This document shows, piece by piece, positions 28,440 to 37,212 of a DNA stretch of 64,000 nt. Both the position numbers and the translations under genes were made by a program. This stretch comes from Dactylosporangium aurantiacum (GTDB lineage Bacteria > Actinomycetota > Actinomycetes > Mycobacteriales > Micromonosporaceae), in contig NZ_JNYJ01000059.1 of NCBI RefSeq assembly GCF_000716715.1, forward strand, positions 3,648-67,647. The letters run 5' to 3'. Positions within the stretch are counted from its first letter, which is position 1; the number at the start of each line of letters is the position of its first letter. The notes under the pieces were generated by a model. The model did no database searches. It had not been told where the DNA came from and saw only the letters and a program-made list of their open reading frames with translations.

Positions 28440-28939
28440 CGGCCGGCTCCGCCGGTGGCGACGCTGACCACCGCGGCGGTGAGCATGGTCTCGGCGCGGC
28501 GGCGGGCCAGCAGCCCGAACGCGGCGGTGAGCACGATCAGGTCCCAGCCGGGCAGGTCGCCCTGGACGTCGGCGTGCAACGGCCCACCACCGCCGGCAGG
28601 GGCGGTGACGACGATCCGCACGGCGCCGCCGGTACCGGTGCCGGTGAGCGTGCCGGTGAAGCCGCCGCGGTCGCGGGTGACCTCCCACCGGGCCCCGGGC
28701 AGGCCGGCGACGATCGTGCCGGACGGGTCCAGGCGCAGGGCCGGGGCGTGCTCGTCGCCGGCGCACGCGGCGCGGCGGCGCAGTCCGTCGCTGTGCACCG
28801 GGACGCTGCCGGCGGCGGAGACGGTCTCGCCGTGGCGGAACCGGCGGTCGGTGGTGAGGGAGCCGAGCACGGTGCCGTCGGGCCCGGTGAGCAGGTAGGC
28901 ACCCCTGGCGTTGTCCCGGCTGAGTGTCAGTGCGGTCAT
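28436..28939 (-). CDS. Small protein of unknown function between two C*-A-T genes
   Basis: A 167-residue protein with GGGGAGG five bases before the ATG. It is not confidently recognised. A pattern of short beta-strands rich in glycine (LTGPDGTVLGSL, LRLDPSGTIVAGL, WEVTRDRGG) followed by one hydrophobic C-terminal helix (LIVLTAAFGLLARRRAE) recalls the LURP-one/tubby-like barrel fold. That is a weak impression. Its stop overlaps the start of the aspartate-activating synthetase, so the two proteins are made in step and may act together. Confidence 0.6.
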   Translation of the reverse strand: MTALTLSRDNARGAYLLTGPDGTVLGSLTTDRRFRHGETVSAAGSVPVHSDGLRRRAACAGDEHAPALRLDPSGTIVAGLPGARWEVTRDRGGFTGTLTGTGTGGAVRIVVTAPAGGGGPLHADVQGDLPGWDLIVLTAAFGLLARRRAETMLTAAVVSVATGGAGR

Positions 28940-28974
28940 GGTGCCTCCCCGGTGGTGCTGGTCGGTGGACGTGG

Positions 28975-31900
28975 TCAGCCGGCGGCGGGCACCAGTGCGC
29001 CGTCGCGGGCCTGCCGGGCGATGTCGCTGACGCGGGCGAGGGTCGGTTCGCGGATGATGCTGCCGAGCTCCGCCATGAAGGCCCGCTCGGCGCCGGCGCC
29101 GACGACGTCGCGGCACACCCCGGCGAGCATCGCCAGTAGCTGCACCGAGTTGCCGCCGAGGTGGTGGAAGTCGGCGGTCTCGTCGAGCCGGGCCGGGTCC
29201 ACGCCCAGCGTCGCGGCCCAGACGCGGGCGACGGCCGTGCGCACCTCGTCGCCGGGCGCCGCCGCGGGTGTGCCCGCCGCGTGGGTCGCGTGCGGATCGG
29301 GCAGGGCGGCCGCGTCGACCTTGCCGTTGGCGTTGTACGGCACGGCGTCGATGACGGTGGTAGCGGTCGGCACCATGTACCGGGGCAGGTGCTCGCCGAG
29401 GTAGGCGTCCCAGTCGGCGGCCCGCGCGCCGGGCTCGAGCACCACGTAGCCGTACAGCTGCTTGTGCTCGGCGCCGGGCCGGCTCCGGGCGACGACGACA
29501 GCGGTGCGCACCGCCGGGTGGCGCTGCAGCACCTGGGCGATCTCGGCGGGCTCGATCCGGTAGCCGTTGACCTTCACCTGGTCGTCGGCGCGGCCGATGA
29601 ACTCCAGCTCGCCGTCGGGACGCAGCCGGGCCAGGTCGCCGGTGCGGTACACCCTGGTGCCGTCGGCGAGGTGCCCGAACCGTTCCCGGGTGAGGTCCGG
29701 GCGGTTGCGGTACCCGCGGGCCAGCTGGGCGCCGCCGAGGTACATCTCGCCGGTCTCCCCCGCGGCGACGAAGCGCCGCTGCGGGTCGAGCAGGTGCACG
29801 GTGCAGTTGTCCATCGGCCGGCCGATCGGCACCGCCGGGCCCGCGTCGTCGGCGGCGGTGCACTCGTGCAGGGTCAGCCCGACGGTCGCCTCGGTCGGCC
29901 CGTACATGTTGAGGATCCGGCAGCCGGGGCCGAACATCGACCGGGCCCGGCCGGCGACGGCGGAGCGCAGCTGCTCACCGACGACGACGAGGACCTTGAA
30001 GCCGGCCGGTCGCACGTCGAGCTGGCCGATGAGGTCCAGGTGCGACGGGGTCAGCGACAGGGTGTCGGCGCCGGAGTGCTCCAGCAGGTGCCGCAGCGTG
30101 AGGTGGTTGGGTTCGTCGGGGACCAGCACGAGCGTGCCGCCGGCCAGCATCGGGGTGAACAGCGCGGTGTTGGACAGGTCGAAGGCGAGCGACGTGAACA
30201 CGGCGAAGGCGGTGCCCGGGCCGCAGCCGAAGCGGGCGGTGGTCCAGTCGACGTAGTTGGCCAGCGCGGCGTGCTCGATCTCCACGCCCTTCGGCCGGCC
30301 GGTCGAGCCGGACGTGTAGATGACGTACGCGAGGTCGCCGAGGGCCGGCTCGACCCCGACCGGCGGTGCGCCTGCCGCGGGCAGCTCGTCGAGCGGCACG
30401 ACGGTGCAGCCGGGCCCGGCGACGTCGCGTGCGGTGTAGGCGCCCTGGACCAGGCAGATCCGCGCGCCGGCGTCGGTGAGCAGCCCGGCGAGGCGGGCGT
30501 CGGGGTGCTGCACGTCCAGCGGCAGGTAGGCGGCGCCGGCCTTCAGCACGCCCCACAGGCCGACGATCGCCCACATCGACCGGTCGGCGAGCAGGCCGAC
30601 GACGCTGCCGCGGCCGGCGCCGAGCTCCAGCAGCCGGGCCGCGACGACCTCGGAGCGGGCGTCAAGCTCGGCGAAGGTGAGGGTGCCGCCGGGCCAGCGC
30701 ACCGCCTCGGCGTCGGGGTGTCGCGCGGCGACCCGGCGCAGCCGCTGCACCACGGTCGCCGGGTCGGCGGGCGCGCCGGTGGCGTTGCCGTCCCATTGCC
30801 GCAGCTCCGCCGGCGACAGGGCCTCGGCGACGGCGTCGAGGACCGCGCCCATCCGCTCGGCGGCGCCGTCACCGTCGCGCCAGGTGAGCGTCAGCTCGGT
30901 GCGGCCGCCGCACTCGACGAGGTTCACGTCGGGCGGGCTGGCCGCGGTGAGCAGCGGCACCGGGTACAGGGTGCGCGCCTCGAACCCGTCGGTGCACAGC
31001 TGCTCCGGCTCGATCCGGCCGAGGTGCGCCAGGACCGTGGCGGAGGCGTACCGGCGTTTCTGCGGCGGGCTCTTCTCCATCGCGGTGACCATCGCCCGCA
31101 GGATCGGGCGGGGCAGCTTCAGCAGCCCCGAGTCGATGCGGCCGCTGACCTCGCGACCCTCGGCCATCGCGGTGAGGACCCGCTCGTGGAACGCCTCCCA
31201 CGGCTCGCCGGCGGTGAAGTCGAACAGTTCGACCTGCGACAGGTTGCCCGTGCTGCGCACGCCGGGGACGTGCCGGCGCATGTCGAACGCGACGGCGAAG
31301 CGGGCCGCGGGCAGGTCGTAGGCGGCGGTGAGGGCGGCCGCGACCTGGGCGACCAGGCCACGGTGGTAGCCGTCGACGCTGCGCCGGGCCCAGGCGGTGC
31401 GCCGCTCGCCGGTGGGCTGGCCCAGCGGCGACACCCACTCGATCCTCGGGTTGGGTGGGCGCCGCTGCGGTGCCGGGAACCGGGCGAAGACGTCGTCCTC
31501 GGTGAGGTCGTCGGCGGCACCGAGCGGCGTCTCGCCGCGCAGCGCCCGGAACACGTCGGCGATCCACAGCGCCATGCCCGGCCAGTCCATCACCGCGTGG
31601 GACGCCCGGCCAGTCCATCACCGCGTGGGACGCGCGGAACACGACGCTTGCCGGGTCGCCGGGGCACCACAGCACCTCGCACCAGGCGCCGTCGGGCGTC
31701 GGCAGCGGGTCGTGCAGCGCGGCGACGTCGGCGACCCCGACCCCGTCGGCGGTGCCGTCGACCACCCGGACCCGCGGCGGGGTGCCGCCGGCGAGCCAGC
31801 CCTTGCGGGTGTACCGCAGCGCCGTGTCGGGGCAGGCCGCGGCCACGGCGGTGACGGCGGCGCGCAGGGCGGCGGCGTCGATGGACCCGGTGCCCTCCAC

Positions 31901-31999
31901 GACGGTCTGGATGACCGGGGACACGGTGTCGGGGTGCGCGAGCCACCAGCGGTCGCTGGCCGACACCGGTTTTCTGGACGCACGGCCCCGAACGCTCAT
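28975..31999 (-). pseudogene. Monomodular NRPS with atypical condensation-like domain (C*-A-T), broken by a 28 bp duplication
   Basis: Third member of the C*-A-T family. The first frame runs from ATG 31999 through FRASHAVMDWPG, then goes out of frame at the duplicated 28 bp (31577-31632) and stops at 30869. The rest (WIADVFRALRGE, A domain, carrier GGNSVQLL) is in another frame from 31593 to 28975. Removing one 28 bp copy gives 2997 bp and a 998-residue protein, the same size as its paralogues, so either a recent mutation or an assembly error is at fault. The specificity residues read DLTSVVMVGK, related to the Asp/Asn pattern (DLTxxGxxGK) but not assignable. Carrier serine, A10 lysine (NGK) and the SHxxxD histidine are all present. 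Confidence 0.85.
31577..31632. repeat. 28 bp exact tandem duplication that breaks an NRPS gene
   Basis: Two identical 28 bp copies, 31577-31604 and 31605-31632. The paralogous region near 28030 has only one copy. The length is not a multiple of three, so it shifts the frame exactly at the SHAVMD motif. Confidence 0.95.
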
Positions 32000-32209
32000 G
32001 CACCGTTTCTAACAGCGCCGGTCTGGTGGATTCCTTAGAGCGCGCGCCGATCCGGCCGCCCTGGACGGCCAAGACTGTGAAGACGACCAGTCGTGCTGTG
32101 CATCCCGCTGCCGGGCGCGCGGCGACGTCGTAGCGTGCGGTCGGCGTGGTGGGCCAGGTCGCCGCGCCTGCCCTGTAGCCGTGCGGCGGCGGGCCCGAGG
32201 AGGTGGCGC
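32000..32209. promoter_or_regulatory. Divergent promoter region between the C*-A-T and 2,3-dehydratase operons
   Basis: A 210 bp non-coding spacer between divergent genes. It contains the operator-like motif at 32023-32038, close to the minus-strand gene. GAGGAGG at about 32197-32203 is the ribosome site of the dehydratase. I could not place -10/-35 elements with confidence. Confidence 0.55.
32023..32038. promoter_or_regulatory. Candidate shared operator, copy 2
   Basis: CTGGTGGATTCCTTAG matches 13 of 16 positions of the PAS-LuxR consensus CTVGGGAWWTCCCBAG. It lies 25-40 bp upstream of the C*-A-T start at 31999, in the divergent promoter region, where it could control both operons. Confidence 0.45.
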
Positions 32210-33631
32210 GTGAATCGACTGTCTTCAGTGCTGGACCGCGGCTCGCCGGCCGAGCGGTTCACCGCGTCGGCATCGGCGCAGGGCCGGTTCCGCTCGACCG
32301 AGGACTGCCTGCACTGGCTCGACGAGCAGCGGGCGCTGCAGTCCTACGCGGTGGAGCGGGTCCCGTTCGACCGGCTGCAGGGCTGGCGCTTCACCGACGA
32401 CACCGGCAACCTGGTGCACCACAGTGGACGGTTCTTCACCGTCGAGGGGCTGCAGGTCGGCCTGCGGCCGTTCCGGGTGCCGACGTGGACGCAGCCGATC
32501 ATCGTGCAGCGGGAGATCGGCATCCTCGGCATCCTCGTCAAGGAGTTCGACGGCGTCCTGCACTGCCTGATGCAGGCCAAGATGGAGCCGGGCAACCGCA
32601 ACCTGGTGCAGCTGTCGCCGACGGTGCAGGCGACCCGCAGCAACTACATGCGGGTCCACCAGGGCCGGGCGATCCCCTACCTGGAGCACTTCGTGGCGCC
32701 CCGGCGCGGGCGGGTCGTCGCCGACTCGCTGCAGTCGGAGCAGGGCGGATGGTTCCTGCACAAGCGCAACCGCAACATCGTCGTGGAGGCCGAGGACGAC
32801 GTCGAGGTCCTGCCCGGCTTCTGCTGGATGACCATCGGGCAGGTGCAGCAGCTGCTGCGGCTGGACGACGTGGTCAACATGGACGCCCGCACGGTGCTGT
32901 CCGTCATGCCGTTCGCCCGGCCGGCCGCCGACAGCGGCGGCGCCGACCCGTTCCGCTCGGCGCTGATCCGCTCCCTCGACCCGGAGGCGGCGAGCGTGCA
33001 CACGGTGACCGACGCGATCAGCTGGCTGACGGAGAACAAGGCCCGCTTCGAGCTGACGCAGCGGCGCATCCCGCTGCTGGACACCGCCGGGTGGCACCGC
33101 GGCGCCGACGAGATCGCCCACGTGTCGGGCGGCTACTTCAGCATCGTCGGCGTCGACGTGCGCGCCAGGGACCGCGAGGTCGCCGCCTGGATGCAGCCGC
33201 TGCTGCGGCCGGCGGCGCCGGGCCGGCTGGCGATGCTGGTCCGGCGCATCGACGGCGTGCTGCACGTGCTGCTGCAGGCCCGGCCGGCCGCGGGCGCGCT
33301 GGACATCGTCGAGGCCGCGCCGACGCTGCACTGCACGCCGCAGACGTTCCGGACGCTGCCGACCGCGGACCGGCCGCAGTTCCTCGACTACGTGCTCGAC
33401 GCGCCGCAGCGGCAGATCCGCTTCGACACGTGGCTGTCGGAGGAGGGCGGCCGGTTCCTGCACGCCCTGAACCGGTACCAGATCATCGAGGTCGAGGACA
33501 CGTTCCCGACCACGCCGCCGCCGAACTTCATGTGGCTCACCGTGCGCCAGCTGATGACGTTGCTGCGCTTCGGCAACTGCCTCAACGTCGAGGCCCGCAG
33601 CCTCCTGGCGTGCCTGCACACCCTGTGGTGA
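32210..33631 (+). CDS. NDP-hexose 2,3-dehydratase
   Basis: A 473-residue protein made of two similar halves, each with the family pattern of a GWxxxxxxIxHxSGxFF/YF segment and a later EEGGxFLHxxNRY block (QGGWFLHKRNRN and EGGRFLHALNRY). This matches the TylCVI/EvaA/JadO class, which removes the 2-hydroxyl of an NDP-4-keto-6-deoxyhexose as the first step to 2-deoxysugars. The product is then reduced by a 3-ketoreductase such as the one at 20697. The GTG at 32210 follows GAGGAGG. Upstream sugar enzymes (nucleotidyltransferase, 4,6-dehydratase) are not in the window and must be elsewhere. First gene of a four-gene operon. Confidence 0.92.
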   Translation: MNRLSSVLDRGSPAERFTASASAQGRFRSTEDCLHWLDEQRALQSYAVERVPFDRLQGWRFTDDTGNLVHHSGRFFTVEGLQVGLRPFRVPTWTQPIIVQREIGILGILVKEFDGVLHCLMQAKMEPGNRNLVQLSPTVQATRSNYMRVHQGRAIPYLEHFVAPRRGRVVADSLQSEQGGWFLHKRNRNIVVEAEDDVEVLPGFCWMTIGQVQQLLRLDDVVNMDARTVLSVMPFARPAADSGGADPFRSALIRSLDPEAASVHTVTDAISWLTENKARFELTQRRIPLLDTAGWHRGADEIAHVSGGYFSIVGVDVRARDREVAAWMQPLLRPAAPGRLAMLVRRIDGVLHVLLQARPAAGALDIVEAAPTLHCTPQTFRTLPTADRPQFLDYVLDAPQRQIRFDTWLSEEGGRFLHALNRYQIIEVEDTFPTTPPPNFMWLTVRQLMTLLRFGNCLNVEARSLLACLHTLW

Positions 33632-34353
33632 GCGCGGCACCGGTCCTCGGCGTGCTCGGGGGTATGGGCCCGCTGGCGTCGGCGGCGTTCCTGCAGACGG
33701 TCTACGAGGTGGCCGTCGAGCAGGTCGCGCCGGCGGCGGAGCAGCAGCTGCCCCGCTGCCTGCTGGACTCCGACCCGGCGATGCCGGACCGCACCGAGGC
33801 GATCCTGTCCGGGCGCACCGACGAGCTGACCCGGTTGGTCGCCGAACGCGTCGAGGCGCTCGTACGGCTCGGCGCGACCCGCGTGGTGATGACGTGCGTG
33901 ACCGCGCACCACGTCGTCGACCGGCTCGACCCCGGCCTGCGCGCCCGGCTGCTCTCCGTCGTCGACGCGGTCTTCGCCGAGCTGGACGTGGCCGGCGAGG
34001 GCCGCTTCCTCATGCTCGCCACGACCGGCACCCGCCGGGTCCGCACGTTCGAACGCGCACCGCGCTGGCCGGCGGTCGCCCACCGGGTCGTGATGCCGCC
34101 GCCGGACGCCCAGGACGAGATCCACTACCTGCTCTACCGGCTGAAACGCGAGCCGGTCGGCGCGGAGCTGGCGCAGCGCTTCCAGCGCCTGGCGGACCGC
34201 TTCGACTGCCAGGGCGTCATCGCCGGCTGCACCGAGATGCACCTGGTCACCCGCTGGCGGCGGGCGCACGGCGGGGGGCCGGTGCTCCTGGACCCCTTGC
34301 TCGGCATCGCCACCGGCCTGAGCAAGCTCACGGACGACGAGGAGACCGACTGA
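33628..34353 (+). CDS. Aspartate/glutamate racemase family protein
   Basis: A 241-residue protein with LGVLGGMGPLAS at the N-terminus and the two catalytic cysteines of the family: C90 in MTCVTAHH (usually CNTAH, so the Asn is Val) and C201 in GCTEMHL. It probably interconverts L- and D-aspartate. The aspartate-coded A domain at 25422 in the same cluster supports D-Asp supply. The GTG start overlaps the dehydratase stop (GTGA) and its TGA overlaps the next ATG, so the genes are translationally coupled. Confidence 0.88.
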   Translation: MSAAPVLGVLGGMGPLASAAFLQTVYEVAVEQVAPAAEQQLPRCLLDSDPAMPDRTEAILSGRTDELTRLVAERVEALVRLGATRVVMTCVTAHHVVDRLDPGLRARLLSVVDAVFAELDVAGEGRFLMLATTGTRRVRTFERAPRWPAVAHRVVMPPPDAQDEIHYLLYRLKREPVGAELAQRFQRLADRFDCQGVIAGCTEMHLVTRWRRAHGGGPVLLDPLLGIATGLSKLTDDEETD

Positions 34354-36929
34354 TGTTACCCACCGCTTCGCAGTACTGGCGGGAGCTGCTGCACGACTTC
34401 GACGAGCCCACGACGCTGACGCCGCTGCGGCTCCCCCGCCGGCCCGGCGCCACCGTGCACGCCGCGTCCGTCGACTGGGACCGCGCGCAGGCGGCCGCGC
34501 TGGCCGCCGCCGCGCGGCGGGTCGGCGTGCGCGCCGAGGACGTCGTCGTGGCCGCGTGGGGGCTGCTGCTGGCGGTGCGCGCCGGCACCGACGACGTCGT
34601 GCACGGCGCGTACGTCGACGGCGACGCCGACGGGCCCGTCCCGGTGCGCGTCCGCCCCGTCCCGGCGCGGCTGCTGTCGGCGCACCTGCGCGACACCGCC
34701 GAGCAGTACGCGGCCAACGTCCGCCACGCCGGCGTCCCCGCCGAGCAGCTGGTCGCCGCCTCCGGCGTCGCCGAGGGCACCGCGCTGTTCGGCACGCTGG
34801 TGCGCTGCGGCACCCCGGTGCCGGACCCGGCCGACCTGGTGCAGCTGCAGGTCGACCTCGCCGGCCCGGGCGCCCGGCTGCGCCTGAGCGCCCCCGCCGA
34901 CCAGCTCACCGAGGCCGACGTGCGGCTGCTGCTGGTGCACGCCAGCCAGCTGCTGGCCGCGGTCGCCGCCGCACCGGTCACCGCCCGCCTGCGCGACGTC
35001 GGCCCGCTGTCGCCGTTCGAGCGGCACCGCGCGGTGCGGCAGTGGAACGCCACCGGCATCGGCCGGGAGGCCGGCCGCTGCATTCACGAGCTGTTCGAGC
35101 GGCAGGCCGCCCGGACCCCCGACGCGGTCGCCGTCCTCCAGGGCGCCGACAGGCTGACCTACGCGCAGCTCGACGCCGCCGCCGACCGGCTCGCCCGCCG
35201 GCTCGCCGCCGCCGGCGTCGGCCCCGGCGACTTCGTCGCCCTGCACCTGTCCCGCACGGTGCAGACCGTGGTGGCGCTGCTCGGCGTGCTCAAGGCCGGC
35301 GCCGCCTACGCGCCCGTCGACCCGGCGCAGCCGGTGGAGCGCATCCGCGGCCTGCTGCGGACGCTGCGGGTGCCGGTGGTGCTGACCGACCCCGCCGCGC
35401 TGCCGACCGTGCACGCCGTCACCGAGTCCGTGCCCGGGGTGCGTGACGTGCTGTGGCTCGGCGCGCCCGGCGCCGGCCCCGACGGCAGCTGGGGTCTCGC
35501 CGAGCCGCCCGCAGGGTCGGCGGCGCCGCGCCGGGCGCTCGACACCGACGTCGCGTACGTCATCTTCACCTCCGGCTCGACCGGCACGCCGAAGGGCGTC
35601 GTGCTCACCCACGCCCCGGTGGTCAACCTCATCGACTGGGTCAACGACACCCACGGCGTCGGACCTGCCGACCGGGTCCTGTTCGTCACGTCGCTCGGCT
35701 TCGACCTGTCCGTGTACGACGTGTTCGGCGTCCTCGCCGCCGGTGGCAGCGTCCGCGTCGCCTCCGACGCCGAGGTCCGCGACCCGCAGCGGCTGCTGTC
35801 CGTCCTGGACCGCGAGCCGATCACCTTCTGGGACTCCGCCCCGGCGGCGCTGCAGCAGCTCGAGCCGCTGTTCGCGCTGCGCGCCGCGAACCCCGCCGGC
35901 CGGCTGCGGCTGGTGTTCCTCAGCGGCGACTGGGTCCCGCTGACGCTGCCCGGCGCGGTCCGCGACGCGTTCCCCGGCTGCGCGGTCGTCGCGCTCGGCG
36001 GCGCCACCGAGGCGGCGATCTGGTCCAACGCCTTCCCCGTCGGCGCCGTCGACCCGGCGTGGACGAGCGTGCCGTACGGCCGCCCGATCGACAACGCCCA
36101 CTACTACGTGCTGGACGCGGCGCTGCGCCCGGCCCCGGTCGGCGCCCCCGGCGACCTGTTCATCGGCGGTGACTGCCTGGCGCTGGGCTACCACGGCGAC
36201 GCCGAGCTCACCGCGGCGAAGTTCGTCCCCGACCACCTGTCGGGGCGCCCGGGTGCGCGGCTGTACCGTACCGGCGACCGGGCCAGGTACTGGCCCGACG
36301 GCACCATCGAGTTCCTCGGCCGCCAGGACCAGCAGGTGAAGGTCCGCGGCTTCCGCATCGAGCTCGGCGAGGTCGAGGCGGCCCTCGCCGCCCTGCCCGG
36401 GGTCGCGACCGCCGTCGCCGCGGTCCACGGCTCGCGCGCCGACGCGCAGCTGGTCGCCTACGTGGTGCCGGAGCCCGGCGTGTACCCCGACCCGCGCGAC
36501 GTCCGCGAGCAGGTCGCCGCGCTGCTGCCCGCGTACATGGTGCCGGCGCACGTGATGACCCTCGACGAGCTGCCGGTGACCGCCAACGGCAAGCTGGACC
36601 GCCGCGCCCTGCCGGAGCCCGGCGACGACGGCCCGGCCCGCCCGCCGTACGTCGCCCCGTCGACCGCGGCGGAGCAGGCGATCGCCGCGACGTGGGCGGA
36701 GCTGCTGCAGGTCGACCGGGTCGGCCTCGACGACAACTTCTTCGACCTCGGCGGGCACTCGCTGCTCATCACCCAGCTCATCGCCCGGCTGAAGGCGACC
36801 CTGGAGATCGACGTGCCGGTCCGCGCGGTCCTGGACCACCAGACGGCCGGCGCGTTCGCCGCGGTCGTCGAGGCGGCCCTGATCGCGGAGCTGACCGCAC
36901 CCACCGACGCCGCCGTGGCGACGGTCTGA
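34353..36929 (+). CDS. NRPS with half condensation domain plus A-T, cysteine-like code, TTA second codon
   Basis: An 858-residue protein. Residues 1 to about 220 match only the C-terminal lobe of a condensation domain (starting YWRELLHDF). The HHxxxDG lobe is absent, so this part cannot catalyse condensation. The A domain (about 250-660) has FTSGSTGTPKG, LGGATEAAIW in place of YGPTE, and YRTGD. Its code reads DLYDFSLIWK, 8 of 10 like the cysteine code DLYNLSLIWK. The carrier domain ends the protein with LGGHSLLITQL. The start codon overlaps the racemase stop (TGATG), and codon two is TTA (34356-34358), which in streptomycete-type actinobacteria makes translation depend on the bldA tRNA. It likely loads its own carrier domain or acts in trans. 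Confidence 0.92.
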   Translation: MLPTASQYWRELLHDFDEPTTLTPLRLPRRPGATVHAASVDWDRAQAAALAAAARRVGVRAEDVVVAAWGLLLAVRAGTDDVVHGAYVDGDADGPVPVRVRPVPARLLSAHLRDTAEQYAANVRHAGVPAEQLVAASGVAEGTALFGTLVRCGTPVPDPADLVQLQVDLAGPGARLRLSAPADQLTEADVRLLLVHASQLLAAVAAAPVTARLRDVGPLSPFERHRAVRQWNATGIGREAGRCIHELFERQAARTPDAVAVLQGADRLTYAQLDAAADRLARRLAAAGVGPGDFVALHLSRTVQTVVALLGVLKAGAAYAPVDPAQPVERIRGLLRTLRVPVVLTDPAALPTVHAVTESVPGVRDVLWLGAPGAGPDGSWGLAEPPAGSAAPRRALDTDVAYVIFTSGSTGTPKGVVLTHAPVVNLIDWVNDTHGVGPADRVLFVTSLGFDLSVYDVFGVLAAGGSVRVASDAEVRDPQRLLSVLDREPITFWDSAPAALQQLEPLFALRAANPAGRLRLVFLSGDWVPLTLPGAVRDAFPGCAVVALGGATEAAIWSNAFPVGAVDPAWTSVPYGRPIDNAHYYVLDAALRPAPVGAPGDLFIGGDCLALGYHGDAELTAAKFVPDHLSGRPGARLYRTGDRARYWPDGTIEFLGRQDQQVKVRGFRIELGEVEAALAALPGVATAVAAVHGSRADAQLVAYVVPEPGVYPDPRDVREQVAALLPAYMVPAHVMTLDELPVTANGKLDRRALPEPGDDGPARPPYVAPSTAAEQAIAATWAELLQVDRVGLDDNFFDLGGHSLLITQLIARLKATLEIDVPVRAVLDHQTAGAFAAVVEAALIAELTAPTDAAVATV

Positions 36930-36944
36930 GAAGGGAACCGGCAG

Positions 36945-37142
36945 ATGAACGACACGTTCCGCGTGGTCCGCAACGACGAGGAGCAGTACTCCATCATGCC
37001 CTCGGACATGATGAACCCGCCGGGCTGGCGCGACGAGGGCACCGTCGGCTCCCGCGCCGCCTGCCTGGCCCGCATCGGCGAGGTGTGGACCGACCTGCGC
37101 CCGCGCAGCCTGCGCGAGTCCGTGGCAGCGCGCACCGCCTGA
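36945..37142 (+). CDS. MbtH-like NRPS adenylation partner
   Basis: A 65-residue protein with the MbtH pattern NDEEQYS-x-P, PPGW, a CLARI segment and WTDLRPRSL. MbtH proteins bind A domains and are needed for folding or activity. This one follows the A-T synthetase by 15 bp. The ATG at 36945 has AAGGGA about nine bases upstream. The normally conserved SLWP reads SIMP, so the first of the signature tryptophans is missing. The remaining Trp residues are present, and function is still likely. Confidence 0.93.
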   Translation: MNDTFRVVRNDEEQYSIMPSDMMNPPGWRDEGTVGSRAACLARIGEVWTDLRPRSLRESVAARTA

Positions 37143-37151
37143 GCACGGCCA

Positions 37152-37194
37152 ACGGGCCGGCACCACCGACCGGAGGGTCGGGGTGCCGGCCCGT
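37152..37194. terminator. Bidirectional hairpin between convergent operons
   Basis: A 13 bp perfect inverted repeat (37152-37164 with 37182-37194) continues, after a single bulged A, as a further 6 bp (37166-37171 with 37176-37181) around a GGAG loop. It lies between the MbtH stop (37142) and the stop of the convergent small gene (37213). There is no U-tract, as is usual in actinobacteria. Confidence 0.9.
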
Positions 37195-37212
37195 CGCCGT
37201 GCGCCGGGGCGG

